Positions 8,787-19,519 of a stretch of DNA of 64,000 nucleotides are shown piece by piece. How positions within the stretch are numbered: the stretch's first letter is position 1; every line of letters starts with the position of its first letter. The stretch lies in the NCBI RefSeq assembly GCF_900108085.1, contig NZ_FNVR01000002.1:62001-126000 (forward strand), in the 5' to 3' direction. A program made the translations under genes and the position numbers. The DNA comes from Algoriphagus boritolerans DSM 17298 = JCM 18970. Lineage in GTDB: Bacteria; Bacteroidota; Bacteroidia; Cytophagales; Cyclobacteriaceae. Under the pieces are notes generated by a model, which saw only the letters and a program-made list of their open reading frames with translations, had not been told where the DNA came from and searched no databases.

Positions 8787-10031
8787 ATGGATGCCAAAAT
8801 CTTAATAGAGTCTTTCGCAGAGTTTGCGAGGTCTAAAAATGTGGATCGACCTACCATGATCCGTATTCTGGAAGATGTGTTCAGAGCCATGATCCGTAAA
8901 AAATTTGAGACTGACGAGAATTTTGACGTCACGATCAATGCTGACAAAGGAGATCTTGAAATTTTCCGTATTCGGGAAATCGTAGACGATAACTCCGAGG
9001 ACATTTGGGATTTTGACAAAATCAGCTTTACTGAAGCAAGGAAAATCGAGCCCGACTTTGAAATCGGTGAAGAAGTGTACGAGAAGATCGAGTTGGAAGA
9101 GTTTGGCCGAAGAGCCGTTCAAATGGCACGTCAGACCCTTATTCAGCGAATTAAAGATCTTGAGAAGGACATTCTTTACACTAAATATGAAGAGCAGGTT
9201 GGGGAGATTGTCTCTGCCGAAGTGTACCAGATCTTGGGTCGGGAGATTCTGTTGATCGACAGTGATGGCAATGAGTTAATTCTTCCGAAAGGGGAGCAAA
9301 TCCCTAAAGACCGATTTAGAAAAGGAGATACAGTAAAGGCAATCGTCCACCGGGTAGACATGAACAATGGTAACCCAAAGATCATTTTGTCCCGAACTTC
9401 TCCGGTCTTCTTAGAGCGATTGTTTGAGAATGAAGTTCCTGAAGTTTATGACGGGCTTATCACAATCGTGAAAATCGTCCGTGAACCGGGAGAAAGAGCA
9501 AAAGTGGCCGTAGAGTCTTACGATGATCGGATTGATCCTGTGGGAGCCTGTGTGGGGATGAAAGGGTCCAGAATTCACGCTGTAGTGCGGGAATTGCAGA
9601 ACGAAAATATTGACGTGATTAATTTCACCGAAAACTTGGACCTCTATGTCACCAGAGCACTTAGTCCGGCCAAGGTTTCCTCTATTACAGTAGATCAGGA
9701 GAGAAAGCGGATTTCAGTCTTTCTTAAGCCCGATCAAGTTTCCCTTGCCATCGGTAAAGGCGGATACAACATCAAATTGGCAAGCCGTTTGGTCGGTTAT
9801 GAGATCGATGTTTTCCGTGAACTGAATGAATATGATGATGAAGATGTTGATTTGAGTGAATTTGTTGACGAAATCGAAGGTTGGATCATTGAGGAGTTGA
9901 AGAAGACTGGTTTGGATACAGCCAAGAGTGTGTTGGCCTTGACCAAAGAGGACCTGACTCGAAGAACGGAATTGGAGGAAGAGACAATCGACGAGATTTT
10001 CAGAATCCTCAGACAAGAATTTGAACAATAA
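8787..10031 (+). CDS. nusA: transcription termination/antitermination factor NusA
   Basis: RNA-polymerase-associated factor controlling pausing, termination and antitermination. 414 aa: N-terminal RNAP-binding domain (1-130), S1 domain (about 135-200), KH1 with GMKGSRIHAVVREL, KH2 with AIGKGGYNIKLASRLVG, then an acidic segment and a short helix-hairpin-helix-like C-terminus (about 365-414). The tandem acidic repeats of proteobacterial NusA are absent, as expected for this phylum. Confidence 0.96.
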   Translation: MDAKILIESFAEFARSKNVDRPTMIRILEDVFRAMIRKKFETDENFDVTINADKGDLEIFRIREIVDDNSEDIWDFDKISFTEARKIEPDFEIGEEVYEKIELEEFGRRAVQMARQTLIQRIKDLEKDILYTKYEEQVGEIVSAEVYQILGREILLIDSDGNELILPKGEQIPKDRFRKGDTVKAIVHRVDMNNGNPKIILSRTSPVFLERLFENEVPEVYDGLITIVKIVREPGERAKVAVESYDDRIDPVGACVGMKGSRIHAVVRELQNENIDVINFTENLDLYVTRALSPAKVSSITVDQERKRISVFLKPDQVSLAIGKGGYNIKLASRLVGYEIDVFRELNEYDDEDVDLSEFVDEIEGWIIEELKKTGLDTAKSVLALTKEDLTRRTELEEETIDEIFRILRQEFEQ

Positions 10032-10092
10032 CAGAGGGACCTCCCTCTAGATTACCTAATTTTATTTAGAATTTCGAAAGCGGTTTTTGCTT

Positions 10093-13011
10093 ATGTCAGA
10101 AGAGAAAATGATGCGTTTAGGCCAAATAGCCAGAAAACTTAACGTGGGAACGGCAACCATCGTTGAGTCTATGGCTAAAAAGGGCTTTGAGGTTGAAAAT
10201 AATCCTAATTCCAAAATCTCCATGGAACAAGTGGCGATGTTGGAAAAGGAATTCAAATCCTCTGCCCTCGACAAAGAGGAAGCTTCCCACTTATCCATAG
10301 GAAAGCGCCATGAGCCTATTTCGCTAGAGCCTGAAGCGCCTAAGCAGGAAAAAGCCCCTGAGCCAACACCTGCGCCGGTTCATAAGGAAGAACCAAAGCC
10401 TGCCGTAATTCCATCAACCCCGACACCTGAGGCTTCTACTCCCACACCAGTTCCTGAACCGGAACAAGAACCCGAGAAAGTCTCCTCTGATCCTCCAAAG
10501 TTGGAAGGAATCAAGATTTTGGGAAAAATAGATTTGGATAAGAAACCGGCAATAAAGTCGGCTTCAGTTCCTAAGCCCTCATACCAACAAAGAGGGGAAC
10601 GACCACAGGATCAGCGAAAGCAAAATCCTAATCAGCCAAAGCAAAGGCCGGATCAAAGGCCAAGTCAACAGCAAAACAAACCCGGTCAGCCTCAAAACAG
10701 GCCAAACCCCCAAGGCCAAAAGCCAGTACAACAGCCTCCTAAACCCAATGTGCAAGCCCCTGCTCCGGAAGCGCCGAAGGCTCCTTTTGTTATTCCAAAG
10801 GAGGAAGCAGTAACGGAAGAATTAATTTCTGCAAAAGCAGATTCTTTGAAAGGCTTGACAGTCCTCGGAAAAATTGAGCTGCCAGTTGACCGTCCTAAGA
10901 AGAAAGGTGGTCCTGTGGCTTCTTCTGATGAGCGAAACAGAGACAAAAAAAGACCCCGTAAGCGTATAGATAAGCCAGGGACACCTGGACAAGGTGGCCA
11001 AGCCGGCGGGCCAAGACCTCCTCAGGATCAACGCGGCGCTCCAAGACTGGCCAATCAACGTCCGGGTGGAAATCAACAACGGGGTGGTGCTCCCCAACAA
11101 CGGGTACAAAAAGCAGAACCAACGCCTAAAGAAATACAGGACCAGATCAAACAGACGCTTGCCCGTCTCCAAGGGACAAAGCCCGGATCAGGTAAATCCA
11201 AATCCAGAAGAGATAAGCGTGTGGCCAGGGATAGAGAGGTCGAGGTAGAAGGAGAAGAAGCAAAAATCCTAAAAGTTACCGAGTTTATCTCGGCCAACGA
11301 TTTGGCAGCCCTCTTGGATGTATCTGTCAATCAGATCATTTCTACCTGTATGTCACTGGGCATGTTCGTTTCGATCAATCAGCGGTTAGATGCCGAAGCG
11401 ATCACCATTATCGCCGATGAATTCGGATATGACGTGGAATTCACAAAATCCATTGAGGATGAAATGGTGGAAGAAGTTGCCGATGAAGCTGAAGATTTGG
11501 TTGATCGAGCGCCTATCGTTACCATCATGGGACACGTCGATCATGGAAAGACATCCTTGCTCGATTACATTCGTATGGCAAAAGTGACATCGGAAGAGGC
11601 CGGAGGAATCACACAGCATATCGGAGCTTACGAGGTGAAGACTAAGACAGGACATAAAATCGCCTTCCTGGATACTCCAGGTCACGAAGCCTTTACAGCG
11701 ATGAGAGCCCGTGGTGCAAAAATTACGGATTTGGCTATCATCGTCATTGCAGCAGATGACAACATCATGCCTCAAACCAAGGAAGCGATTAATCACGCTC
11801 AGATGGGTGGAGTTCCAATGATTTTTGCAATCAACAAAGTCGATAAACCAAATGCCAATCCAGCTAAGATAAAAGAAGCGTTGGCAGGTATGAATCTACT
11901 CGTAGAGGAGTGGGGCGGAAAATACCAGTCTCAGGATATTTCAGCGAAAACAGGTCTTGGAGTTGAGGAGCTCCTGGAAAAAGTATTGCTGGAAGCAGAA
12001 ATTCTTGAGCTCAAAGCAAATCCAAATAAAAATGCCGTAGGTACGGTCGTTGAAGCTTCCTTGGATAAAGGTCGTGGATATGTAGCCACGGTCATGGTTC
12101 AGGCTGGCACCTTGAAAATCGGTGATATCATGCTTGCCGGCCAGCATTATGGCCGTGTCAAAGCGATGTTTGACCACAAAGGCAAAAAGCTGAAAGCAGC
12201 AGGACCTTCTACACCTGTTCAGGTATTGGGCCTCAGTGGTGCTCCGCAGGCAGGTGATACGATCAAAGTGTACGACACAGAGCGTGAAGCCAGAGAAATC
12301 GCCAACTCCAGAGAGCAGATTCAGCGTGAGCAAAACTTGCGCACCAAGAAGCATATCACCCTGGATGAAATCGGTCGTCGTTTGGCAATCGGTAGCTTCA
12401 AAGAACTCAATATCATCCTCAAAGGTGACGTGGATGGATCGGTCGAAGCACTATCTGATTCTTTGCTGAAGCTATCCAAAGATGAAGTGAAAGTATCCAT
12501 CATCCACCAGGGTGTAGGTCAGATCTCTGAGTCCGATGTATTGCTTGCCTCGGCATCCGATGCAATTATCCTAGGCTTCCAGGTAAGGCCATCTCCCAAT
12601 GCGAAGAAACTTGCTGAGCAGGAAGAGATTGAAATCCGTCATTATTCCATCATCTACGATGCGATCAATCAGATCAAAGATGCGATCGAAGGGATGCTTG
12701 AGCCGGAATATGAAGAAGTCATCACGGGTAACATTATCGTCAGAGAAGTCTTCAAAATCACTAAAGTCGGAACCGTGGCAGGTTCTTATGTGACCGACGG
12801 ATTCATTACCAGAAAGAATAAGATCCGTGTCATCCGGGGTGGAATCGTAATTCACGAAGGTGAAATAGATCAGTTGAAGCGATTCAAAGATGATGTGGCT
12901 GAGGTTAAGGCCGGCTACGAATGCGGTATTTCGATCAAAAACTTCAATAACATCGAGATCGATGATACAATTGAAGGATTTGATTTGAAAGAGATCAAAC
13001 GTAAAAAGTAA
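10093..13011 (+). CDS. infB: translation initiation factor IF-2
   Basis: GTPase that places initiator tRNA on the 30S subunit and promotes subunit joining. 972 aa from the ATG at 10093 ([10 protein letters not shown]); an in-frame TTG at 10087 is less likely. An N-terminal IF2_N helix bundle is followed by a long Pro/Gln/Lys-rich disordered region (about 75-380). The G domain begins near 475 with [14 protein letters not shown] (G1), DTPGHE (G3) and NKVD (G4). Domains II, III and C follow. A terminator follows at 13032-13066. Confidence 0.97.
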   Translation: MSEEKMMRLGQIARKLNVGTATIVESMAKKGFEVENNPNSKISMEQVAMLEKEFKSSALDKEEASHLSIGKRHEPISLEPEAPKQEKAPEPTPAPVHKEEPKPAVIPSTPTPEASTPTPVPEPEQEPEKVSSDPPKLEGIKILGKIDLDKKPAIKSASVPKPSYQQRGERPQDQRKQNPNQPKQRPDQRPSQQQNKPGQPQNRPNPQGQKPVQQPPKPNVQAPAPEAPKAPFVIPKEEAVTEELISAKADSLKGLTVLGKIELPVDRPKKKGGPVASSDERNRDKKRPRKRIDKPGTPGQGGQAGGPRPPQDQRGAPRLANQRPGGNQQRGGAPQQRVQKAEPTPKEIQDQIKQTLARLQGTKPGSGKSKSRRDKRVARDREVEVEGEEAKILKVTEFISANDLAALLDVSVNQIISTCMSLGMFVSINQRLDAEAITIIADEFGYDVEFTKSIEDEMVEEVADEAEDLVDRAPIVTIMGHVDHGKTSLLDYIRMAKVTSEEAGGITQHIGAYEVKTKTGHKIAFLDTPGHEAFTAMRARGAKITDLAIIVIAADDNIMPQTKEAINHAQMGGVPMIFAINKVDKPNANPAKIKEALAGMNLLVEEWGGKYQSQDISAKTGLGVEELLEKVLLEAEILELKANPNKNAVGTVVEASLDKGRGYVATVMVQAGTLKIGDIMLAGQHYGRVKAMFDHKGKKLKAAGPSTPVQVLGLSGAPQAGDTIKVYDTEREAREIANSREQIQREQNLRTKKHITLDEIGRRLAIGSFKELNIILKGDVDGSVEALSDSLLKLSKDEVKVSIIHQGVGQISESDVLLASASDAIILGFQVRPSPNAKKLAEQEEIEIRHYSIIYDAINQIKDAIEGMLEPEYEEVITGNIIVREVFKITKVGTVAGSYVTDGFITRKNKIRVIRGGIVIHEGEIDQLKRFKDDVAEVKAGYECGISIKNFNNIEIDDTIEGFDLKEIKRKK

Positions 13012-13031
13012 AGTTTTGAAATTATTTATAG

Positions 13032-13066
13032 AAAAGGGAACGGCTTAGGTCGTTCCTTTTTATTTT
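13032..13066 (+). terminator. intrinsic terminator of rimP-nusA-infB
   Basis: Stem GGAACG / CGTTCC (extendable by G-U and A-T pairs) with an 8-nt loop, followed by TTTTTATTTT. It lies 20 bp after the infB stop. Confidence 0.8.
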
Positions 13067-13072
13067 AAGGTT

Positions 13073-13273
13073 ATGCTAATTGCCATTCAGGTTTTAACAG
13101 TTGGTCTTGCCATACTTTCCTTGCTAAGTATGATTTTAGGATTAGTTAAACCGGTGTTGGTTTTGTGGTTTTTGGACCGATTCAATCGGTTGACTGTACT
13201 TCAGATCTATGGAACTGCCTTTTTGATTAGTTTAGGGTTCTTGATAATTTTGAAATTAATCGCTTCTTTTTGA
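13073..13273 (+). CDS. small two-helix membrane protein, unknown
   Basis: 66 aa with two predicted membrane segments (about 3-28 and 42-63) joined by a short loop containing WFLDRFNRLT. No family recognised. The ATG lies directly after the infB terminator. Codon use and hydropathy fit a real protein, but with no homology evidence the call stays moderate. Confidence 0.55.
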   Translation: MLIAIQVLTVGLAILSLLSMILGLVKPVLVLWFLDRFNRLTVLQIYGTAFLISLGFLIILKLIASF

Positions 13274-13392
13274 AATAATATTTGTTTTTAAGGCAGTATT
13301 TTCAAATAAAGTTTCGAATTTTATTTTTTATAGGAAGAAACTTTCTTTTCTAGGAATTTTAAATCAATTTTCAGTTCGAATAATCTTTACCC

Positions 13393-13938
13393 TTGAGAAA
13401 AGCCGTAGCCATAGCACTTTTACTTTGCTTTGCCATCTATCACTTTGGCTACTATGCCTTCTATTATTCCTACCAATATTCATTGGAAAGCAGCTGGAAG
13501 GATAAAATATACGGAGAACAAGTTGGGACCTTAGAAGAAAGGATGATGGAAATACCCCTCTCGGCACCCTACATGGCCAATCAGGAGGATTTCCAACTCA
13601 CAAATACCCGATTCGAAAAAGACGGGAAGTACTTTCGAGCCATCAAACAACGCTATCAAAACGACACGCTACAGGTAGTGTATGTCCCTGATACTGCAAG
13701 GAGTGTTTTGGAATCCACTGTTAAAAGTTGGATTTCATCCCTCACGGATGACGATCTTCCCCAGGATCAAAAAGGCAAAATGCAGTTGAAGCTTTTCGCC
13801 AAGGATTACCTTGAGCCAGAGGTTTATCAAACAGATCTGGTGCCACAAATCAGCGTCAAAAATATGATTGGGTTTATTTTTTCGGCTTACATGAGTCCTT
13901 ATTTCACGCTAGACTCACCCCCTCCACAGGTTTCCTGA
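13393..13938 (+). CDS. membrane-anchored protein of unknown function
   Basis: 181 aa from a TTG start (no ATG lies near the N-terminus). An uncleaved or cleavable hydrophobic segment covers about residues 4-26, so the rest is probably outside the cytoplasm. The soluble part has no Cys and no recognised motif. AT-rich intergenic DNA precedes it. The protein-like hydropathy supports it as real, but the function is unknown. Confidence 0.6.
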   Translation: MRKAVAIALLLCFAIYHFGYYAFYYSYQYSLESSWKDKIYGEQVGTLEERMMEIPLSAPYMANQEDFQLTNTRFEKDGKYFRAIKQRYQNDTLQVVYVPDTARSVLESTVKSWISSLTDDDLPQDQKGKMQLKLFAKDYLEPEVYQTDLVPQISVKNMIGFIFSAYMSPYFTLDSPPPQVS

Positions 13939-14108
13939 TATTTTCTGAATGGGACAACATCATGGCTTCCAATGCATATCGTTGTATTGATGAAGGGTGA
14001 TTGTTGATTCTTTTTAGTGCTGTTTAAAGTTTTCTTTTGACCTGCATAAGTCAAAGGAAAGGTCATGGAGCAGCACCATTTATCCATCTATTCAAACCAT
14101 CAAAATTT

Positions 14109-15029
14109 ATGAACTTGAATTCAAAATTGTTGAGCTTCCTTTTTGGAAGCTTGGCAATTGTACAGATATCCTTTGCCCAGACACCTATGGATGCGTTGAT
14201 GATGCCTAAAGGTGAAATCTGCCTCGCAGTAGTCTATGAAGAGGCTAACTGGGATCACTATTGGGAGGGAACAGCTCTCCGCACTAATGGAAACATCGGA
14301 ACATTCAACAGAAAAATGCTGATGCCGATGGTTGTTGGCGGGATCACAGACAAGATTAATGTTATCGTCAGTTTACCTTATGTAAAGACCGCCGCCACCG
14401 GAGGACAAATGACAGGAGTAGAGGGGATCCAGGATTTCGGACTGTCGCTTAAAGCACAGCTTGTAGACAAAACTTTAGGCCCAGGCCAATTGATGGTTTT
14501 CTCCAATCTTAGTTTTAGTACACCCGCCTCAAATTATTTGTCTGACTACATGCCTTTTAGTTTAGGCTTTGGAGCAAATGAATTAGGAATCAGAGGTATT
14601 GGTCACTATGAATTAGATAAAGGTCCTTATGTCAGAGGTTCTTTGGCATATCTACATCGGGGTGCTACTGAGGCTGAGCGGGATTATTATTATCAGGATG
14701 GAAGCTTCTATACCTCCACGATGAACGTGCCCGATGCGCTCCAAGCCCAACTAGCAATCGGATCTTGGTTTCTACAGAAAAAACTTCGTGTCGAAGCTAC
14801 CTTCAATACGATAAGATGTACCTCGGGAGACGATATCCGGTCTTACAATGTCCCACAGCCAACCAATAAAGTGGATTTTGACCAAGTTGGTGGGTTTGCT
14901 CAGTATTATTTTAAAAAAGACGGAGGACTAGGAGTATTGGCTTATTACAATCACATGCTTTCCGGTAGAAATATGGGACAATTTTCCGGCTACGGCTTGG
15001 GATTAACCTATCAGTTTAAAGCCTTCTAA
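14109..15029 (+). CDS. predicted outer-membrane beta-barrel protein
   Basis: 306 aa with a clear signal peptide (about 1-24, ending SFAQ). The mature protein is rich in alternating aromatic/Gly strands and ends in a barrel-like GLTYQFKAF. The ATG at 14109 (MNLNSKLLSF) is chosen because an upstream extension to 14037 would bury the signal peptide. It precedes the PAP2-like lipoprotein by 11 bp, and a second barrel protein follows, suggesting one envelope operon. Resembles transporter/MetA-pathway phenol-degradation type barrels, but substrate unknown. Confidence 0.75.
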   Translation: MNLNSKLLSFLFGSLAIVQISFAQTPMDALMMPKGEICLAVVYEEANWDHYWEGTALRTNGNIGTFNRKMLMPMVVGGITDKINVIVSLPYVKTAATGGQMTGVEGIQDFGLSLKAQLVDKTLGPGQLMVFSNLSFSTPASNYLSDYMPFSLGFGANELGIRGIGHYELDKGPYVRGSLAYLHRGATEAERDYYYQDGSFYTSTMNVPDALQAQLAIGSWFLQKKLRVEATFNTIRCTSGDDIRSYNVPQPTNKVDFDQVGGFAQYYFKKDGGLGVLAYYNHMLSGRNMGQFSGYGLGLTYQFKAF

Positions 15030-15040
15030 GAGACAAAAAT

Positions 15041-16582
15041 ATGAAAATACAACTACGATATCTTTTCCTTTTTGCTTCCTTTTGTGTCTTGACTGGTTCC
15101 TGTATGGAAGAATTGCCTACCAGATTGGAATATGAAGGATATGAATATGCTGAATTAGATGAAGATGCTGGAAATTGGAATTTAATTCTACTGACTAATC
15201 CAGAACAAGTATCAATTCCAAATCCGGCTCCAGCAGGTTCACCTGACCTAAATCAGGAACTTCAGGATGCGAAAACCAAAATTGCAAATGCTACCTCAGC
15301 CCAGCGAGAGTCAGTTAAGTATTGGACCAACAATTCCCTGCTTCGCTGGAATGAAATAGCGCTGGAATTATCTGTGAAATACAACTTGATTCCCGGCCCA
15401 AATCCCGATGGAACTTACACACTGCCTAATCCGGCAGATCCTTCAGCCACCCCCAACTTCCCTTTTGCCCATCCGCCTTACATCAGCCGAATGCTTGCTT
15501 ACCTCAGTGTAGCGCAATATGATGGATTGATTACAGCCTGGCATTATAAGAAGAAATTTGGTCGTGAAGCTCCCTATAAACTGGATCCTCAAATCAGTTC
15601 TGCTTACTCCGAAAACGGACTAAGGTCCTATCCATCTGATGGAGCAGTAATTGCCATTACTTCAAGAGAGATCCTTTCCGTCATGTTTCCTTTGGAAAAA
15701 GAATACCTGGCAAAATTGGCAAATGAGCATTTAGAATCATTGGTGATTGCAGGAATCAACCTTAGCAGTGATGTGGAGGCAGGAATACTGATTGGCACAG
15801 CGATTTCAAAAACTGTCTTGGCCAGAGCTTCCACTGACGGAATGAGAAATGCCCAAACGCCAAAACCCATCTCTGATTCTATCAAAAATGCCGCATTTGA
15901 GCGCTTTGGGTGGAAATGGGACAACATGGAATCTCCCCAAAGGCCAGTCGGATTAACTCCTCTTTTCGGAAAAGTGAAAATGTGGAATGTTCCAACAGTT
16001 GAAGAAGTTCGCCCGGGTGTTCCTCCTGCGCCTGGTTCGGAAGAGTTTAATGAAAACGCTGAAGAATTGAAGCGCTATGCAGCCAACCTTACCTATGAAC
16101 AGCGTAGAATTGCCAACTTCTGGAATGATGGATTGAACACTTACAGTCCGCCCGGCCATTGGAATAGATTTGCCAAAGAAACGGCTGTAAAGTATCGCTT
16201 GAGTCCGGTTCGAACTGCCCGTGTTTTTGCTTATATGAATATGGCCATCGTGGATGCCGGGATCAGTTGTTGGGATACGAAGTATTACTACCACTATCCA
16301 CGACCGATTCAGACTATTCCTGGTTTCAAGACCATTTTGGGTACACCAAATTTCCCTGCTTATACTTCAGGGCACAGCACTTTCTCTGCTGCTGCAGCCG
16401 AAGTTCTGTCACATTTCTTCCCTACTGATGCTTCGCAATTTAGAAAGTGGGCCAATGAAGCAGCGATGTCTCGGGTTTATGGGGGCATTCACTACCGATT
16501 TGATGCTGAAGTGGGTTTAAATCAAGGAAAGGCTGTCGCTGCCTATTCTGTGGCAAAGGCCAAACTTGATCAGGCAGATTAA
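15041..16582 (+). CDS. PAP2/vanadium-haloperoxidase family lipoprotein
   Basis: 513 aa lipoprotein: hydrophobic signal and lipobox around TGSCM place it at the membrane outside the cytoplasm. The C-terminal half carries the acid-phosphatase/vanadium-haloperoxidase active-site triad of motifs: K-x6-RP (KYYYHYPRP, near 414), TSGHST (PSGH-like, near 443) and SR-x5-H (SRVYGGIH, near 477). Family members are phosphatases or vanadate-dependent halide oxidisers; the sequence alone does not separate these. It is flanked by two barrel proteins, so secretion or export of a product is possible. Confidence 0.85.
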   Translation: MKIQLRYLFLFASFCVLTGSCMEELPTRLEYEGYEYAELDEDAGNWNLILLTNPEQVSIPNPAPAGSPDLNQELQDAKTKIANATSAQRESVKYWTNNSLLRWNEIALELSVKYNLIPGPNPDGTYTLPNPADPSATPNFPFAHPPYISRMLAYLSVAQYDGLITAWHYKKKFGREAPYKLDPQISSAYSENGLRSYPSDGAVIAITSREILSVMFPLEKEYLAKLANEHLESLVIAGINLSSDVEAGILIGTAISKTVLARASTDGMRNAQTPKPISDSIKNAAFERFGWKWDNMESPQRPVGLTPLFGKVKMWNVPTVEEVRPGVPPAPGSEEFNENAEELKRYAANLTYEQRRIANFWNDGLNTYSPPGHWNRFAKETAVKYRLSPVRTARVFAYMNMAIVDAGISCWDTKYYYHYPRPIQTIPGFKTILGTPNFPAYTSGHSTFSAAAAEVLSHFFPTDASQFRKWANEAAMSRVYGGIHYRFDAEVGLNQGKAVAAYSVAKAKLDQAD

Positions 16583-16604
16583 TAAAATTATAAAAATCAA
16601 AAAA

Positions 16605-17714
16605 ATGAAAAGATATATACTTCTATCAGCAATTATTTTTGGGATATTGCTCCTGAGTCAAAAATCCATTGCCCAAGGCTGTGTTGCCATCAGGCAGTTT
16701 TCTGGAATTGGCAACGCAGTCGGCCAGCTGAATGTTCAGACTCAAGGGGACTGGAACATCAGTACCAATTACCGGTATTTTAGATCTTTCCGACATTTCA
16801 GTGGTACAGAGGAGCAGCCTCAGCGTGTTGAGCAAGGCACTGAAGTGATCAATTGGTCACATGGCGTTGACTTCAACATCAGCTACTCATTTACAGACCG
16901 ACTGTTTGGAACAGTATCTCTTCCCTTCGCATACAATGAGCGGAGTTCGCTTTATGAACATGGGCGTCAGTCCAGACACCTGTCTTATTCGGGAGGTCTG
17001 GCGGATATGAGAATTGGGGCCGGCTATTGGCTCCTTTCCGGCGAAAAGGCTACCAAAGGAAATCTTGCTTTAGGGTTGGGTTTCAAGTTGCCCACGGGGA
17101 ATTATAATGCGCAAAGTACCTTTTACAACGTAGGGCCTAATGGGACTTCCGAAATCAGGCCTGTCGATCAAAGTATCCAATTGGGCGATGGAGGATTTGG
17201 AATCACATTGGAATCACAAGGCATAAAGCAATTTAAATCTGCCCTTTTTGGGTATTACAATGCCTTTTATCTCTTCAATCCCCGCAACACCAACGGAACC
17301 CGAACGTCTCGCTCCCGCCAAAGTGAAGCCATCATGAGTGTGCCAGATCAATACGCCCTGCGTGCGGGGCTTTTCTATAGCATCAAACAAATTCATGGAT
17401 TGGGATTTTCGCTTGGAGGCCGTCTTGAGGGAGTTCCCATTAGGGATGTGATCGGAGAAAGCGGTGGATTCAGGCGACCCGGTTATGTGATTTCTGTGGA
17501 GCCTGGTGTAAGCTATATGTTGGGAAATGTGACAGCTACTCTGAATGTACCGGTGGCTTTGGTACGGAACAGAACCCGTAGTCTAACCGACATTGCAGAT
17601 TCCACGCCGGACAATTACAGACATGGAGACGCTGCTTTTGCGGATTATCTGATCAACTTTGGCTTGGTTTGGAGGATTCCCAAGAAAATCCCCGAAGTAT
17701 TTAATTCGCTTTGA
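16605..17714 (+). CDS. predicted outer-membrane beta-barrel protein
   Basis: 369 aa with a signal peptide (about 1-24, ending SIAQ) and many amphipathic strands. The ATG at 16605 (MKRYILLSAI) is preferred over an upstream ATG at 16566 that overlaps the previous gene. The body contains repeated aromatic turn patterns and conserved-looking GSGYWL/GLGFKLPTGNY-like barrel strands. Third gene of the probable envelope operon with the PAP2-like lipoprotein. Substrate unknown. Confidence 0.75.
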   Translation: MKRYILLSAIIFGILLLSQKSIAQGCVAIRQFSGIGNAVGQLNVQTQGDWNISTNYRYFRSFRHFSGTEEQPQRVEQGTEVINWSHGVDFNISYSFTDRLFGTVSLPFAYNERSSLYEHGRQSRHLSYSGGLADMRIGAGYWLLSGEKATKGNLALGLGFKLPTGNYNAQSTFYNVGPNGTSEIRPVDQSIQLGDGGFGITLESQGIKQFKSALFGYYNAFYLFNPRNTNGTRTSRSRQSEAIMSVPDQYALRAGLFYSIKQIHGLGFSLGGRLEGVPIRDVIGESGGFRRPGYVISVEPGVSYMLGNVTATLNVPVALVRNRTRSLTDIADSTPDNYRHGDAAFADYLINFGLVWRIPKKIPEVFNSL

Positions 17715-17719
17715 TTTTT

Positions 17720-17759
17720 GAGGTCAAAGGGCTTTGGCAGGCTCTTTGACCTCATTTTT
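17720..17759 (+). terminator. terminator embedded in the 3' end of cstA
   Basis: A 10-bp perfect stem (GAGGTCAAAG / CTTTGACCTC) with a 14-nt loop is followed by ATTTTTT on the plus strand. It ends the 14109-17714 operon and lies within the last codons of the convergent cstA gene, whose stop is at 17724-17726. Confidence 0.75.
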
Positions 17760-19358
17760 TAAGCTTTTGAATGCCAGGAAAATCAGGGAAATGGCTAAGA
17801 CAAACAGCAATGCGGCAATGACAGCGAGGACATATCCTTTTTCCTGAAAATTCTTCCAGGCAAATAAACCCAACGAAGCCAAAGTCACCGTGAACATAAA
17901 AAACATGGGTATCGTGACGAAGGTAGCGGGTATCTTTTTTCGGATCAGCCAAACTGCAATCGTCAATAAAGCCAGTGCGGCCAAGAGTTGATTTGCTGAG
18001 CCAAAGATCGGCCATAACGTGTTAAACTCTCCCGATGCCAAAAGCAAAATGGATAAGATTACCACTACGGTAGTGGACAGATAGCGGTTTTTGGCAACGA
18101 CCTGAGCTGCAGGCTGTGGCATATCCTCAAAGTATTCCTGTAGGGTAAATCTTGCCAGACGGGTACAGGTATCCAAGGTAGTCAGGGCAAATGCTGAAAC
18201 TGTCAGTGCCACAAATCCAACGGCGAATGTTTCCGAAATACCCAAGGTAGAGATCATGCCTCCAATCCCATTGGAAAATAGAGCCACAGGTCCTTCTATT
18301 TCCAGTCTGCTGGTATAGTCTTCTTTTGAAAGCACAGCAACTGCCCCAACAGAGATGATGGCAAGGAATGATTCGATCAGCATCCCTCCAAATCCCACGA
18401 CTTTGGCATCGCTTATTTTGTCCAACTGCTTGGAGGTCGTGCCGGAAGCCACCAGCGAATGAAAACCTGAGATTGCCCCACAGGCAATGGTGACAAACAA
18501 TACCGGGAACATGTAACCCAGACTTTCGCTTGAGGTTTGTATTTGGGAAGTCATCTCAATCTGAGGATTGGCGATGAAAACCCCCACCACTGCAGCAATC
18601 ATCATTCCATAAAGCAGATAACTATTGAGATAGTCTCTTGGCTGTAAAAGCAAGCTGACAGGGGTAACTGAAGCCAAAAAAGCGTATCCCAATAAGGCTA
18701 AAATCCAAAAATTATAAGACATGGCAAATGGAATTTGAGTACCGAGATATACAAAATAATACATCAAAATAACCCCGATTACGGTGATCAAAACGAATGT
18801 AATTTTTCCATTTCCCACCCACCGATTAAAATATCCAAATACGACCGCCAGAAAAATAAACAGAATAGAGGCCGAGGCCACTCCGGGATTAGCGATGAAG
18901 GTTTTGGCAATAATATCGGCAAAAACACCGATGACCAGAATCAGGGTAGAGAAGCTGAAAATCACGAAAAGCTGTTTTCCTCTGGGTCCGATCTGATTCC
19001 GTATGATGACTCCGATCGATTTCCCGTCAGTCCGCAAAGAAGCCGCCATGCTGCCCAGGTCGTGTACCGCACCAAAGAAAATTCCACCCACCAAAATCCA
19101 GATTACCGCTGGAATCCACCCAAAGGTCACAGCGATAATCGGTCCTACGATCGGTCCTGCGCCTGCAATTGAGGCGAAATGATGACCAAGAACGACGATT
19201 GGTTTGCTCGGTTCGTAGTCGACACCATCGCGCAGCAAGTGTGAAGGCGCTTTTTGTGTGTCGTTAAGTCCAAACCTTTTGTAAACAAAATTTCCGTAGA
19301 ATCGGTAGGCTAATAAAAGTATGACAGCTGAGATTAATAATAGGATAGCAAGATTCAT
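17724..19358 (-). CDS. cstA: carbon starvation protein A family transporter
   Basis: Integral-membrane peptide/pyruvate transporter family. 544 aa with about 14 hydrophobic segments, shorter than the 701-aa E. coli CstA. Conserved N-terminal features are present: YEPSKPIVVLGHHFASIAG, GPIVGPI and GAVHDLGSMAASLRTDGKSIG. Monocistronic, convergent with the barrel operon and divergent from the NTAQ1 gene. Substrate is not determinable from sequence. Confidence 0.9.
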   Translation of the reverse strand: MNLAILLLISAVILLLAYRFYGNFVYKRFGLNDTQKAPSHLLRDGVDYEPSKPIVVLGHHFASIAGAGPIVGPIIAVTFGWIPAVIWILVGGIFFGAVHDLGSMAASLRTDGKSIGVIIRNQIGPRGKQLFVIFSFSTLILVIGVFADIIAKTFIANPGVASASILFIFLAVVFGYFNRWVGNGKITFVLITVIGVILMYYFVYLGTQIPFAMSYNFWILALLGYAFLASVTPVSLLLQPRDYLNSYLLYGMMIAAVVGVFIANPQIEMTSQIQTSSESLGYMFPVLFVTIACGAISGFHSLVASGTTSKQLDKISDAKVVGFGGMLIESFLAIISVGAVAVLSKEDYTSRLEIEGPVALFSNGIGGMISTLGISETFAVGFVALTVSAFALTTLDTCTRLARFTLQEYFEDMPQPAAQVVAKNRYLSTTVVVILSILLLASGEFNTLWPIFGSANQLLAALALLTIAVWLIRKKIPATFVTIPMFFMFTVTLASLGLFAWKNFQEKGYVLAVIAALLFVLAISLIFLAFKSLKNEVKEPAKAL

Positions 19359-19519
19359 AGGTTATCGGGCAATTTTGGAGGATCTGAATTTGAAGTGGAA
19401 ATTCGTAATCTTTTCTTTAATAAATACAGTAGTTCATGGATTTTTGACCTCATAGGGAAAAAACTAAATAAATGGAATTCAATCTTTTTGCCAGGGAAGT
19501 GCGCTACTTTTGCTGTGAA

